Source of the DNA: an uncultured Blautia sp.
GTDB lineage: Bacteria > Bacillota > Clostridia > Lachnospirales > Lachnospiraceae
DNA: 35,954 bases
Direction of reading: 5' to 3'
Assembly (NCBI GenBank): GCA_934373235.1
Contig: CAKROW010000022.1
Coordinates: 1 to 35,954, forward strand
Positions 8,552-17,300 of the stretch are shown piece after piece; within the stretch, counting starts at the first letter, position 1; each line of letters begins with the position of its first letter. The position numbers were made by a program, and so were the translations under genes. The notes below the pieces were generated by a model. The model worked only from the letters and a program-made list of their open reading frames with translations, ran no database searches and was not told the DNA's origin.

Positions 8552-10033
8552 TCAGTCTTCCCAGTCATCATAATCATCCGGATCACTGTAACGGTTCCTC
8601 TTAAGAATCCCTTTGTCACCTGTCTCTTCACGGTTGTTACCGAAATCTGTATCCCTGTCTGTTCCGTAAAGGATCTCATCAAGCTGATCTTCCAGATTGT
8701 CCTGGTAATCAAACTCCGGTTCCTGATAACGCTCTGCAGTCCTTACGTTTCTCCCGGTTTTGTGATCAGCTCTGTAATCATCTGCACTTACATAATCACG
8801 GTCCGTTCTGGTTCTGTCCGGATCCTGATAACCGGAGTACTCTCTCTCATAACCGTTACCACTCCTGTTATAGCTTCCAAAGCTGTCTGTACCCTGGCTT
8901 CTGTGGCTTTGCTGTCTCACAGAGGCTATTCTCTGGGAAGTTCTGCCGGTATTTCTGCTTCCTGCCATTCTCTGTTCCGGTCTGCTACTTCCTGTGTTTC
9001 TGTAACCGTTTCTCTCCTGCTGGCTTCTTCTCTCCTGCTGGGGACGACGGCTGTCCGACTGGCTTCTCCGGCTGTTTCCTGACCGGTCTTTCTGATCTCT
9101 TTTCCGGCCGCTGTCGGATCTGCCTGTCAGATTCCGGCCGCCTTCTTCCTCTTCCCTTTCCTTTCGGAAGATCTCTGTTCTTAGGTCTGAACGGTTTTTG
9201 TCTCTTGTTTCCCTTCTTCTTTCCTTTCTTCCCTCCAGATCCCGCTCTTCTGCTCTTCTCCTCTTTTCCGGATTTCTGTTTTCTGCCGGCCTTTCTGTGT
9301 ACGGCACATTCTGTTCTCTGCCCGTTACTCTTTGCTTCCCCACCGGTGCTGAAGACTTTCTTTGTCTTATATTGTCTTCTTCCGATCTCTCATATCCCGG
9401 CTCATCATCCAGGTATTCATCCGGTTCCTCATCATCCTCATCATGATCCCGGTTAATGGTAAACTGGATCACCATGCCCAGCACAGCAATACCGGCACAG
9501 AGCCCCGCTCCATACGGAATATCAGCCAGTCCTCCAAGCTTCGCAATAGAAATGCCTGCAAGAACACCTCCCAGAATACTGGTTCCTACAATAATGACAC
9601 CCTTTGCATAGCGCATGGCAAGAGCTCCCAGTCCCACACCTACCAGGATACACAGGAAAAAGGTAAATGAAGTAGTAGGATGGATCACGTAGATACTCAA
9701 TGTCATTCCGATTCCCAGCCCAAGTACAAAAATACCCGCCCTGTAAATGAGAAAAGAAATAACAGCAAGAATAATACCCGCACCTGCCATGATCCCCGCA
9801 AGTGCCGCCCTGTCACGGATACCGCCTGTATAGGCTGCCATCAGTCCCGCACCTGCACCTACCAGAAAACCAAAGATCATCATCCAGAATCTCAAAACAC
9901 GGTATCCCAGAATACAGTTAAGAAGTCCAAAAATACATAAGGCAATGTACACCACTGTCATAAGACGGCTTACCTGTTCCATAGCTGCCGCCCTCTGCGC
10001 AATATTCACTACCCTTGATAAAATCTCCGACAT
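8552..10033 (-). CDS. TM198-like (DUF4203-type) membrane protein with long charged tail
   Basis: A 493-aa protein with two unlike halves. Residues about 24-190 form six or seven closely spaced, Gly/Ala-rich hydrophobic segments (YRVLRFWMMIFGFLVGAGAG and following), the pattern I associate with the TM7S3/TM198-like DUF4203 family. From about 195 to the end there is no hydrophobic segment: first an acidic stretch (DHDEDDEEPDEYLDDE), then about 250 residues rich in Arg, Glu, Ser, Gln and Asn, expected to be disordered, and an acidic end (DPDDYDDWED). The ATG at 10033 follows GGGAGGGGAG, 18 bp after the transglutaminase-like gene. Its function is unknown. The tail is probably cytoplasmic and could bind acidic or basic partners; that is inference. 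Confidence 0.8.
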   Translation of the reverse strand: MSEILSRVVNIAQRAAAMEQVSRLMTVVYIALCIFGLLNCILGYRVLRFWMMIFGFLVGAGAGLMAAYTGGIRDRAALAGIMAGAGIILAVISFLIYRAGIFVLGLGIGMTLSIYVIHPTTSFTFFLCILVGVGLGALAMRYAKGVIIVGTSILGGVLAGISIAKLGGLADIPYGAGLCAGIAVLGMVIQFTINRDHDEDDEEPDEYLDDEPGYERSEEDNIRQRKSSAPVGKQRVTGREQNVPYTERPAENRNPEKRRRAEERDLEGRKERRRETRDKNRSDLRTEIFRKEREEEEGGRNLTGRSDSGRKRDQKDRSGNSRRSQSDSRRPQQERRSQQERNGYRNTGSSRPEQRMAGSRNTGRTSQRIASVRQQSHRSQGTDSFGSYNRSGNGYEREYSGYQDPDRTRTDRDYVSADDYRADHKTGRNVRTAERYQEPEFDYQDNLEDQLDEILYGTDRDTDFGNNREETGDKGILKRNRYSDPDDYDDWED

Positions 10034-10051
10034 AGTTCTCCCCTCCCGGTA

Positions 10052-11290
10052 TTAAAAAATAAAATAAATCGTATTCAGATTATCCAGCACACCATAATGG
10101 TATTCCACCTGGCGCATTCCGTGAAGCTGCATATAATACTGGGCTACGTCCTGTACGGAACCGCCTGTGATCCATTCATCAAACGCCTGGCCAAAAGCCT
10201 CCTGCCCGCTGAATTTAAACCGTACCACTGCCGCACCGTTATCCAGGCGCATTTTGCAGTAATCATATACGCTCTGCCAGTCATAGGTATCAAAGCAGCC
10301 CTGATTCAACACATAAAAATTCATGGCCGTAGATGTACATTCCGGCACCTCAAATTCCGAAGAAGCAGTATATACACTTTCATATTCCAACGGGAACGGA
10401 CATAGATAGTCATACACAGTTGTCTTGTGCTCCACAAGCTGTGCCGCATCTCCATTTAGGAAATCCGGCTGATCTCCGTTTGTGGCATCCACATAATAAT
10501 ACTCTCCGTCCAGTTTTACAATATTCCAGGCATGGCCTTCTGTACTTCCTGCTGCACTGCCGTCAACATAGATACAGGAAACACCCAGCCGTTCCAGAAG
10601 ATACTGCACAGCGCCTGCATAACCTGCACACACTGCCTCTTTTTTCCAGAAAGTGCCTGCAATACTCTGGTCATCATTGCTTTCCTGGTAAGCTGTATTG
10701 TCTATCACATAAGTGTAAACTGTCTGTACCTTCTCATAATCATCTGCACCTTCCGGTATCTGCGCCAGCACATTCTGATACGCCTCCTCCATAGCCGACC
10801 GGATCTCCTTTATCTCAGCCTCCGTATAAATATATCCAGGTGAAAATGTACAGTAATCACTGTCTGTGTAAGTTGTCTTGTATATCTTCTCGCGGTTATG
10901 TGCCCAGAAAAGCTCCGGGTGATCCTTAAGAACTGCGTGATAGATCCGGTTCACGGTATCATCATCAGACAATGTCACATAGAAATTCTCTTTTCTCTCC
11001 CGGACACCATTCAGCATCTCCCGGTAAACACGGCGTTCTTCATCACCAAGCTGCCGGAAATAATATTCCTGGTGCCCTTCATCTGTCTGTGCAACCTCTG
11101 CCTCCCTGAGTGCAGCCACTTCCTCCGGCTCCCCGGAAAGAAGGCTTCTGGCAACAGACCTTATGATCTCAAAAGCACCGGACGCTGTACCTGGAACTTC
11201 TGCCTTCTGACCGTATCCATATCTGCCGAAAAAGATCACACACAAAACGATCACCAGCACAAAGAAACTGCCCAAGCGTCTTTTTTTCAT
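10052..11290 (-). CDS. Membrane-anchored or secreted transglutaminase-like protein
   Basis: A 412-aa protein with an N-terminal hydrophobic segment (residues 7-22, after MKKRR) that would serve as a signal or membrane anchor. The transglutaminase-like core shows its catalytic triad: Cys221 in KEAVCAGYA, His253 in EGHAWNIV and Asp268 in YYVDATNGD. Such domains in bacteria act as cysteine peptidases, transglutaminases or peptide-binding folds; the substrate is not evident. A disordered Glu-rich region (about 45-100) precedes the core, and a C-terminal 120-residue extension has no recognised motif. ATG at 11290 follows AGAGGGGAT. It probably starts an operon with the TM198-like and ybaK genes (18 and 13 bp gaps). 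Confidence 0.88.
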   Translation of the reverse strand: MKKRRLGSFFVLVIVLCVIFFGRYGYGQKAEVPGTASGAFEIIRSVARSLLSGEPEEVAALREAEVAQTDEGHQEYYFRQLGDEERRVYREMLNGVRERKENFYVTLSDDDTVNRIYHAVLKDHPELFWAHNREKIYKTTYTDSDYCTFSPGYIYTEAEIKEIRSAMEEAYQNVLAQIPEGADDYEKVQTVYTYVIDNTAYQESNDDQSIAGTFWKKEAVCAGYAGAVQYLLERLGVSCIYVDGSAAGSTEGHAWNIVKLDGEYYYVDATNGDQPDFLNGDAAQLVEHKTTVYDYLCPFPLEYESVYTASSEFEVPECTSTAMNFYVLNQGCFDTYDWQSVYDYCKMRLDNGAAVVRFKFSGQEAFGQAFDEWITGGSVQDVAQYYMQLHGMRQVEYHYGVLDNLNTIYFIF

Positions 11291-11312
11291 GTATTATCCC
11301 CTCTAGTAGTGA

Positions 11313-11340
11313 AAGGCAGCCTCCCGCAGGAGACTGCCTT
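11313..11340 (-). terminator. Hairpin between NlpC/P60 and transglutaminase genes
   Basis: AAGGCAG-T-CTCC / GGAG-G-CTGCCTT around a TGCG loop forms a strong stem 15 bp after the NlpC/P60 gene. Only a short T run (TTTC) follows on the minus strand, so termination may be partial and allow read-through. Confidence 0.6.
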
Positions 11341-11355
11341 ATGATATGCTGTCTC

Positions 11356-13338
11356 TTAACCTTCCATCTCAAGGGTTTCCACAGAATCATCAAAGGAATC
11401 TACTGCATCGTCAATATCCTCCGGTGCAAGAGTAAGGTTCTCCACCTCATCTTCCTCCTGATCTTCTGTTGCTCCTGCAAGAACATCAAGCAGGCTGCTG
11501 GTAAAAGCATCCTTGGATGCAAGAGCATCCTTAAGAGAATCAGATTTTACAATATCTGAATTTGATTTGTCATCGGTTGCTGCTGTGGTCTGGTCAGCAT
11601 CTGTATCTCCGTCATAGAAAGACGGCTGTCTGATGTATCGGAAACTTGCGCTGTACGCCTCTCCTACTGTTACTCCGTTCTTGCTGGAAGAACAGTGGAC
11701 TGCGATCCAGTCTCCGGAATCTGTCTTTCCGCACAGGATACCAACATGATTGTCGCTGCCGGATTCCGGTCCTCTCTGGAATACCAGATCTCCGGGCTGT
11801 GCATCTGCCTCACTTACCACATTGGCCTTCTCCCACTGTTCGGAAGTACCGTCACCTACAACGGACTCCATATCCTGGTTCTGATAACCGTTGATCACGG
11901 CCCAGGTGACAAACCCACTGCAGTCCAGACCGTATGCACGGAGAGTTCCGGTGCTCTTGCTGCCCTCTGCTGTAACAGTCTCAACAGTTCCCCAACTGGA
12001 ATCCTCTCCCAGAGTGGTTGATTTGCCGCCCCAGAAGTATCCGACTTTACCTACCAGGGAATAAGCTGCTGCAATAACATCTACACGATCCTCTGAGACA
12101 TCATCTCCCACGCTTTCACGTACAAAGCCCTTGGAAGCGGTGACAACCGCACAGAGAAGCTTGCAGTCAGTCTCAACATATTTCTTAAGGACTGCTCTGT
12201 CCTTCTTGGCAATGTTATTTTTCTTTATGTAGTAGTTGATCTTACGGTTGCCGTAGGAAACCCTGGTGATATTCTCCTTGTCTCTGACAATCGGGTTCAT
12301 ATCTGCAAAGATTTTGGCAAGCGCTTCCTTGCTGGAAGAATCCAGTGTATAGGAAGTAGCTCCGGCCTGGCTCTGCTCGTACACATATACGGCAAGGATA
12401 TCTTGCCAGTCACGTACCAGAAGATCACTGTCTGTATCATCAGTCAGTTTATTCTTCTCCTTGTACTCTGCCTCGATCTCGTCCATAACCCTGGAAAAAT
12501 CATCTGAGAAAGTAATGGCGTAATTAGACTTCAGGCTGTCCAGATAAAAATCCTTGCCTGCATGAAGATTGGAAACCATATTGGTTACATAGACCGGACT
12601 TCCTGTCTGTGCTGCCGGTGTAGTGTTTCCGTCTGTGATATCGGCAGCCTTGCTGTTGTCAGATTTCTTCTCAAGTTCAGCAAGCTTTTTCTCAAGCTCT
12701 TCCAGAGTTTTGTAATTGGTAACCTGAGCCTTCTGGTCATCTGTCAGAGCGTCATACTCTTCACGGATCGCCTGGATCTCAGCCTTCTTCTCAAGTGTGA
12801 TCTCAACAGATGCCAGTGCTTCAATCTTTTTGATAATAGAAGCTACCTTATCATCTGTCGGTGTGGCTGTTGGCTCCGGTGTGGCTGTCGGTTCCGGTGT
12901 AGCTGTCGGCTCCGGTGTAGCTGTCGGCTCCGGCGTAGCTGTCGGTTCCGGTGTGGCTGTCGGCTCCGGTGTAGCTGTCGGCTCCGGTGTGGCTGTCGGC
13001 TCCGGCGTGGCTGTCGGTTCCGGTGTAGCTGTTGGCTCCGGTGTGGTCGTCGGCTCATCCGGTATTGCTGTTGGCTCCGGTGTGGTCGTCGGCTCATCCG
13101 GTATTGCTGTTGGCTCCGGTGTGGTCGTCGGTTCATCCGGTACGGCTGTTGGTTGTGGTGCCTCTGACGGTTCCGGTGCTTCCGGCTCTGTTATTACCGG
13201 TTCATCAATATCTGTAAATTCATCTCCGGCTGAGACAGTTCCTGTATCTTCTGCTGCCAGGACTGCCGCCGGACTTGACAGTACCATAGTTGACAATAAC
13301 GTGATGCATAAAAGCCTGTTAAGGTACTTGTTTTTCAT
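11356..13338 (-). CDS. Secreted NlpC/P60 cell-wall peptidase with Pro/Thr/Glu repeat spacer
   Basis: I start the gene at the internal ATG 13338 (660 aa), since it begins MKNKYLNRLLC with a clear signal peptide ending near AVLAAED; an upstream in-frame ATG at 13371 has no proper ribosome binding site. GGGAG lies 12 nt upstream, a rather long spacing. After the signal peptide come an acidic Pro-rich part, a P/T/E repeat spacer (about residues 63-163), a coiled-coil-like Lys/Glu segment (about 165-220), a middle domain without a recognised motif, and a C-terminal NlpC/P60 domain. That domain has the catalytic Cys in GLDCSGFVTWA (about 472), His in DNHVGILCG (about 530) and a likely third residue in VHCSS (about 549). 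The family cleaves peptidoglycan stem peptides. An acidic tail ends the protein; no LPXTG is seen. Confidence 0.9.
   Translation of the reverse strand: MKNKYLNRLLCITLLSTMVLSSPAAVLAAEDTGTVSAGDEFTDIDEPVITEPEAPEPSEAPQPTAVPDEPTTTPEPTAIPDEPTTTPEPTAIPDEPTTTPEPTATPEPTATPEPTATPEPTATPEPTATPEPTATPEPTATPEPTATPEPTATPEPTATPTDDKVASIIKKIEALASVEITLEKKAEIQAIREEYDALTDDQKAQVTNYKTLEELEKKLAELEKKSDNSKAADITDGNTTPAAQTGSPVYVTNMVSNLHAGKDFYLDSLKSNYAITFSDDFSRVMDEIEAEYKEKNKLTDDTDSDLLVRDWQDILAVYVYEQSQAGATSYTLDSSSKEALAKIFADMNPIVRDKENITRVSYGNRKINYYIKKNNIAKKDRAVLKKYVETDCKLLCAVVTASKGFVRESVGDDVSEDRVDVIAAAYSLVGKVGYFWGGKSTTLGEDSSWGTVETVTAEGSKSTGTLRAYGLDCSGFVTWAVINGYQNQDMESVVGDGTSEQWEKANVVSEADAQPGDLVFQRGPESGSDNHVGILCGKTDSGDWIAVHCSSSKNGVTVGEAYSASFRYIRQPSFYDGDTDADQTTAATDDKSNSDIVKSDSLKDALASKDAFTSSLLDVLAGATEDQEEDEVENLTLAPEDIDDAVDSFDDSVETLEMEG
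12860..13156 (-). repeat. In-frame tandem repeats encoding the P/T/E spacer
   Basis: Ten near-identical 18-bp units (about 12860-13039) encode PTATPE, followed upstream in the gene by three 39-bp units (about 13040-13156) encoding EPTTTPEPTAIPD variants. All units are multiples of 3, so copy-number change would alter spacer length but keep the frame. The units differ mostly at synonymous positions (GTAGCT/GTGGCT, TCCGGT/TCCGGC). Confidence 0.92.
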
Positions 13339-13440
13339 ATTACTAAGATGCTCCCTTCTTTCCTTGAACATCCCTTTACTTCCCCTATAATAAAGGTCTG
13401 CCTTTAAACTAACTAGATAACTTAAAGTTTAACTGCACTT

Positions 13441-13469
13441 ATTTTAGCATAGGGTTTTCGTGAAATCAA
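13441..13469 (-). promoter_or_regulatory. Candidate promoter of the NlpC/P60 gene
   Basis: Minus-strand TTGATT (13464-13469), a 17-bp spacer and TAAAAT (13441-13446), with an extended -10 TG, about 100 bp upstream of the start. A second, weaker pair (TAGTTA and TATTAT, 17 bp apart) lies closer to the gene. The leader also holds TTAAACT and AGTTTAA arms near 13405-13430 that could be an operator. Confidence 0.5.
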
Positions 13470-13587
13470 CCTTTCAGAAGTTATAACATCTGCAATTTAT
13501 TTATTTTTCACTTTTTTTTCACATTTTGGTAAAAAGCTCTCTGTCCGGTGAATACCTGCAATTTTCTTCAAGATCACCTGTTTCAGG

Positions 13588-13624
13588 CAAAACAAAAGCC
13601 GTGATACATTTTCTGTACCACAGC
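13588..13624 (-). terminator. Intrinsic terminator after the phospholipase C-like gene
   Basis: GCTGTGGTACA / TGTATCACGGC pairs over 11 bp (two G-U pairs) with a GAAAA loop and is followed by TTTTGTTTTG on the minus strand, 14 bp past the gene. It ends this transcript before the NlpC/P60 promoter. Confidence 0.85.
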
Positions 13625-13638
13625 TTCTGCCCATACTG

Positions 13639-14235
13639 TCAGGCTGCCATTGCCGGTCTGCCCTCCATATAAAACTGTCTTCTTACACACAACTGGAAAA
13701 CACCCTGTACTACCTGGTAGCATACAGAAAGGATAAAACGGATATCTTCCGCAACACATCTCTCCCTGCTTAAATATACAGCATGGCGTTCCCTGATATA
13801 TTCGATAAGTTCTGCAAAACTGCCAAAGTATTTTGCTTTCTCCAGATGGCTGTCTGCCCTTCCGCTTAAGATACACTCCTTAAGTCTGTCCTTGAGCTCT
13901 GCCTCGTAGGAATTATGCTCTACAAGTGAGCCTGTAAATGTCCTGTTATGAGGAAAAGTAAAATAATCTGCCATATAATGCATGACTTCGCCGAAATTAC
14001 GCCAGTAAACTCTGGCATTCTCCTCCTCCGGATTTCCTTCAACCAGCAGGCGCATCTTTTCCTGCAGTTGTTCGAAGGTTCCAAAGAACTCATGTCTGGT
14101 AGTAAGAAACGACGGTTTCAGATCTGGCATGATGTTACCAAGGCAAAAAGCTTTTCTGTGCTCCTGAAGGCTATGTACCTCCATCATCTGGTCAGCCAGA
14201 TATCTGCCTAACAGTATATGTGATTTTTTTCTCAA
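13639..14235 (-). CDS. Zinc-dependent phospholipase C-like protein
   Basis: A 198-aa protein that begins with TTG at 14235, 5 nt after a strong GGAAGAGGG; no better ATG is near. It has no signal peptide. His- and Asp-containing motifs are spaced as in the zinc-dependent phospholipase C / S1-P1 nuclease-like fold: KSHILLGRYLAD (4-15), GNIMPDLKP (33-41), TRHEFFGTF (about 46-54) and GEVMHYMADYFTFPHNR (about 82-98). Proteins of this short type are common in Clostridia but their substrate is generally not known. It is shorter than secreted alpha-toxin-type enzymes and lacks their C-terminal domain, so toxicity should not be assumed. It sits alone between a weak promoter (14317-14345) and a good terminator. 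Confidence 0.75.
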   Translation of the reverse strand: MRKKSHILLGRYLADQMMEVHSLQEHRKAFCLGNIMPDLKPSFLTTRHEFFGTFEQLQEKMRLLVEGNPEEENARVYWRNFGEVMHYMADYFTFPHNRTFTGSLVEHNSYEAELKDRLKECILSGRADSHLEKAKYFGSFAELIEYIRERHAVYLSRERCVAEDIRFILSVCYQVVQGVFQLCVRRQFYMEGRPAMAA

Positions 14236-14261
14236 TTTTTCCCTCTTCCTTCTTTCCTGGG

Positions 14262-14289
14262 TCAGTCCGTCTTATCTGAAACAGACTGA
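14262..14289 (-). promoter_or_regulatory. Inverted repeat in the leader of the phospholipase C-like gene
   Basis: TCAGTCCGT (14262-14270) and ACAGACTGA (14281-14289) pair in 8 of 9 positions with one G-U-compatible mismatch. It lies between the candidate promoter and the ribosome binding site and has no T tract, so it may be a leader hairpin or an operator. Confidence 0.35.
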
Positions 14290-14316
14290 ATTATATAATT
14301 TACTGGAACCATTTTT

Positions 14317-14345
14317 ACTATAGCACCAATTCATACAATAAGCAA
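14317..14345 (-). promoter_or_regulatory. Candidate promoter of the phospholipase C-like gene
   Basis: Minus-strand TTGCTT (14340-14345), 17-bp spacer and TATAGT (14317-14322), with an extended -10 TG. The -35 match is poor. A separate TATAAT lies about 25 bp downstream without a good -35. Confidence 0.4.
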
Positions 14346-14348
14346 ATA

Positions 14349-14364
14349 AAGTTTATATAAACTT
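14349..14364 (-). terminator. Perfect 16-bp palindrome after the pilus-locus giant gene
   Basis: AAGTTTATATAAACTT is fully self-complementary and is followed by TATTTG on the minus strand, 20 bp past the stop codon of the 2165-aa gene. It could be a weak AT-rich terminator for the pilus transcript or a protein-binding palindrome. Confidence 0.35.
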
Positions 14365-14384
14365 CCCGAAAAATTCACGGTAAA

Positions 14385-17300
14385 TTAATCCAGGTCGAAA
14401 AGCTGGCGCTGCTTCAGGTCCACACCTGCCCACACTGTACTGGTCTTCGGTTCACCGTAGAGATAAACAGTGCTGGAAAGTTTTACATATACCTTGCAGG
14501 AGCTGCGGTAATCCTGAAGTCCGCCGGAATTTCTCAGATATTTCTCAATATCCGGAACAGTAAATCCGTAAGCATTATTCTGGCTGGTATGGAATTTGCC
14601 GTCGCTGCTCACTGACAGGGTATTATCTGAACCGTATTCCCTGAGAGAACCGATCTTTCCTGTAATATCTTCCAGTTTCTTTCCCGAAAGCTCCGAATTC
14701 AGTTTCACATCCTCGTTTGATACCGTCTCCCCGTCTTCCGATTCAATGAAAAACTGCATGGTCATCTCCTGTTTGTCAAGATCCTCCTGATTCAGATCAG
14801 CGCTGACCATATTGTAATCTTTGATGTTGATATAAAGATCCATATTGGCTTCCAGGGTATTGGCCTCTCCCTGGGTCCAGCTTGACTGGTCAGTCATATA
14901 ATAATGTACACTTTCCATATCTGCAGAAGGATTTAATGTTTTTACAAAGCTGACATCCGGCGATGCCTGGGATACATTGGCTGCTGCAACGATGCTGTTG
15001 ATAAAGAGCTGGATCTCATCTATATTATTTCCCACAGGCCAATGTCCGGTTCCTGTGTAGATCACATTACCTCTGCTGTAATAGTAATAGTAGTTTCTCG
15101 CATCGTTGGGGGAATCACTGTAAATATTATCTGTAAGACAATACCATACAACAATATCCGTATCTCCGTCACTTCGTCCGTTGTTATCCCAATCCTGTTC
15201 CAGGGCAAGCTGGTAATATTGTCCATGAGTTGTGGCTATCTGCATGGTGTCACTGATCCTGTAAGGATATTCCGTGATCGCACCGTCATTCACCTTTGTT
15301 GCTCTGTTTGTAGTCTTGCCTCCCAGATTGTAATTTCTCAGAGTGCCGTTGGCAAAAGCCTGGGTCTGTGCATAAGTACTGCTTCTGTTTTCATCTCCGG
15401 CCTTGTACGCTGCATCTCCGGTATAACCCACAACAGACTGTATGGTTCCCTCTGAATTCAGTTCATGTCCCTGTTTCAGAAGAGAAGAAATGGTGGTATT
15501 ATCCCCGATGGTTTCATCAGAAACAATTCCATACCGGTCCATACCCACAACCGAACGCAGAATGCTGTTAAGGGAAATTCCCCAGCCCGGATTATTATAA
15601 GTATTATTTAACCAGGAATCCCAGTGAACTGCATATTTCTCATCTACTCCATACTCGGTCTCGGCTATCTGGGGATAGACATCGGAATATCCTTTTCCGT
15701 ATTCGTAGCTGAGATATGAGGTTGTGTCATGGGAAAAAATGACGCTTCGTCCGGATCTGATATAATTTCGGATCGCCTCCACCTGGCCCTTATCATTGGG
15801 AATATTCTGGTAAACATCATCAAATCCTATGATCAGGATCTGATAGTTATTCAGTCTGCTCTCTGCACTTTCACCCCATTGTGCATATTGGCTTACAGTC
15901 ATGACATCAATGGTAATGTCAAAATCTTCTACCTTTTTTAACTGATTCTGGAAATTCGTATCTGTTTTCAGATTCCACTTTCCGCCGTTATCCGGAATGA
16001 TCTGCAAAACATTAAGAGGCTGTCGTTCTCCCTGGTTGGCCTGCTTCGCATACCCCATTTCTGATGTATAGATATTGGAATTGGTATTGCTGCTGACTAC
16101 CAGCTTCCAGGTGATCAGTTTAAAGTATTCCGCAGGGATCTTTCTTGTTACTGTGTACTGTTCTCCAAGCTTCAGCTCATACCTCATATCATCATCCCCG
16201 TAGGAAACCTGGGTCAGCACATTACCACTGGAATCGGTGATGGTCACATACTTATCCTGTACCTCATTTTTTGACAGGTTTCCGTCAAAATTCAGGTCAA
16301 AATACAGCTTGCAGTCATAGGTGCTTACGGCCGGTGCAGCATCGGAATCATTTTCCACTGTAAAGGTATATTTCAGCTCATTATTTTCTATGTAGCCTCT
16401 CCCCTCCGTGGTGTTTTCATTCAGCCTTTTAGGCTCCGAAGGTCTTCCATTCTCTGCGAATCTGATCACAGGTTTTGCCAGATCCACAAAGAAAGAATTC
16501 AGCTTTCCCTGATTTTCTGCCTCTGATCTTGTGACAACATTATCATACTGTAATGCAGTCTTCATAAACTGATAATACCAGGAGGAGGCGTCCACTGTAC
16601 TTTCATTTACCCTTCGGCTGCTTCCATCTGAAGACACAATTCCGTTTCCAAGGATCACAGGATATCCGCTTTTTACAAATTCCGTAAGCTCCTGGCATTG
16701 CTGTTTTGTTATATCATTGCCGGAGCCTCTGAAGTACCCGGCCCCGTCTTCACTATATGAAGATACCGGTGCAAAACGTTTTTTATAACTGGAATTCCCA
16801 GGCCAGGTAATATCGTATTCATTATCCAACTGACCCAGAAGCCGGGAGAAATCTCCATCCGCCCGGTTACTTGTTTTCAGATTCTGTGCTACGGATACTG
16901 CCGCGCCTACATGTGCATAGAGAAGCGGAGATTTTCCATTAACAAGATCATCTCTTTTCTGATTGTAGTCGCCAATGTAGATCATATCGTACTCTGATGC
17001 AATGTCATCTTTATGTCCTACAAATTCTGCAGCAGTCATGGTGGTGACGGTTACATTTCTGGTATCTGCAGTAACAATGCCGAACTCTGCACAGGAAGCA
17101 TATTTATTATTGTTATTAGTATCATGTGCAAGGGTAGTGTTAAAGGTAAGTCTGATCTTCTTTACACCTTTAAATGTCTGGCCGAAAGAGTATTCTTTTC
17201 TGGATGAATCGGAATTTTGTGTAAGTCCGGTATTTCCGCTTTTTGTGCCTGTTTTATTACCGCTTTCATCCCACATTTCCACCGTGTAGTCATTTAATAT

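Noticed and set aside
12860..13156. Possible CRISPR-like regular repeats
   Set aside because: Units are contiguous, have no spacers and encode a regular peptide in frame; no cas genes nearby.
12562..13167. Plus-strand frame rich in Cys and Arg, and another rich in Gly/Val/Ala, over the repeat region
   Set aside because: They are the antisense readings of the P/T/E repeats; the minus frame has a signal peptide and an NlpC/P60 domain.
13583..13876. 97-codon minus-strand frame over the end of the phospholipase C-like gene
   Set aside because: Different phase, crosses the strong terminator at 13588-13624, no ribosome binding site.
13639..14235. Alpha-toxin-like virulence enzyme
   Set aside because: No signal peptide, no C-terminal lipid-binding domain and short length; only the small zinc-dependent phospholipase C-like core is supported.
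14349..14364. Palindrome as a site-specific recombination or attachment site
   Set aside because: No integrase, direct repeats or change in gene content; position right after a stop codon favours a weak terminator.
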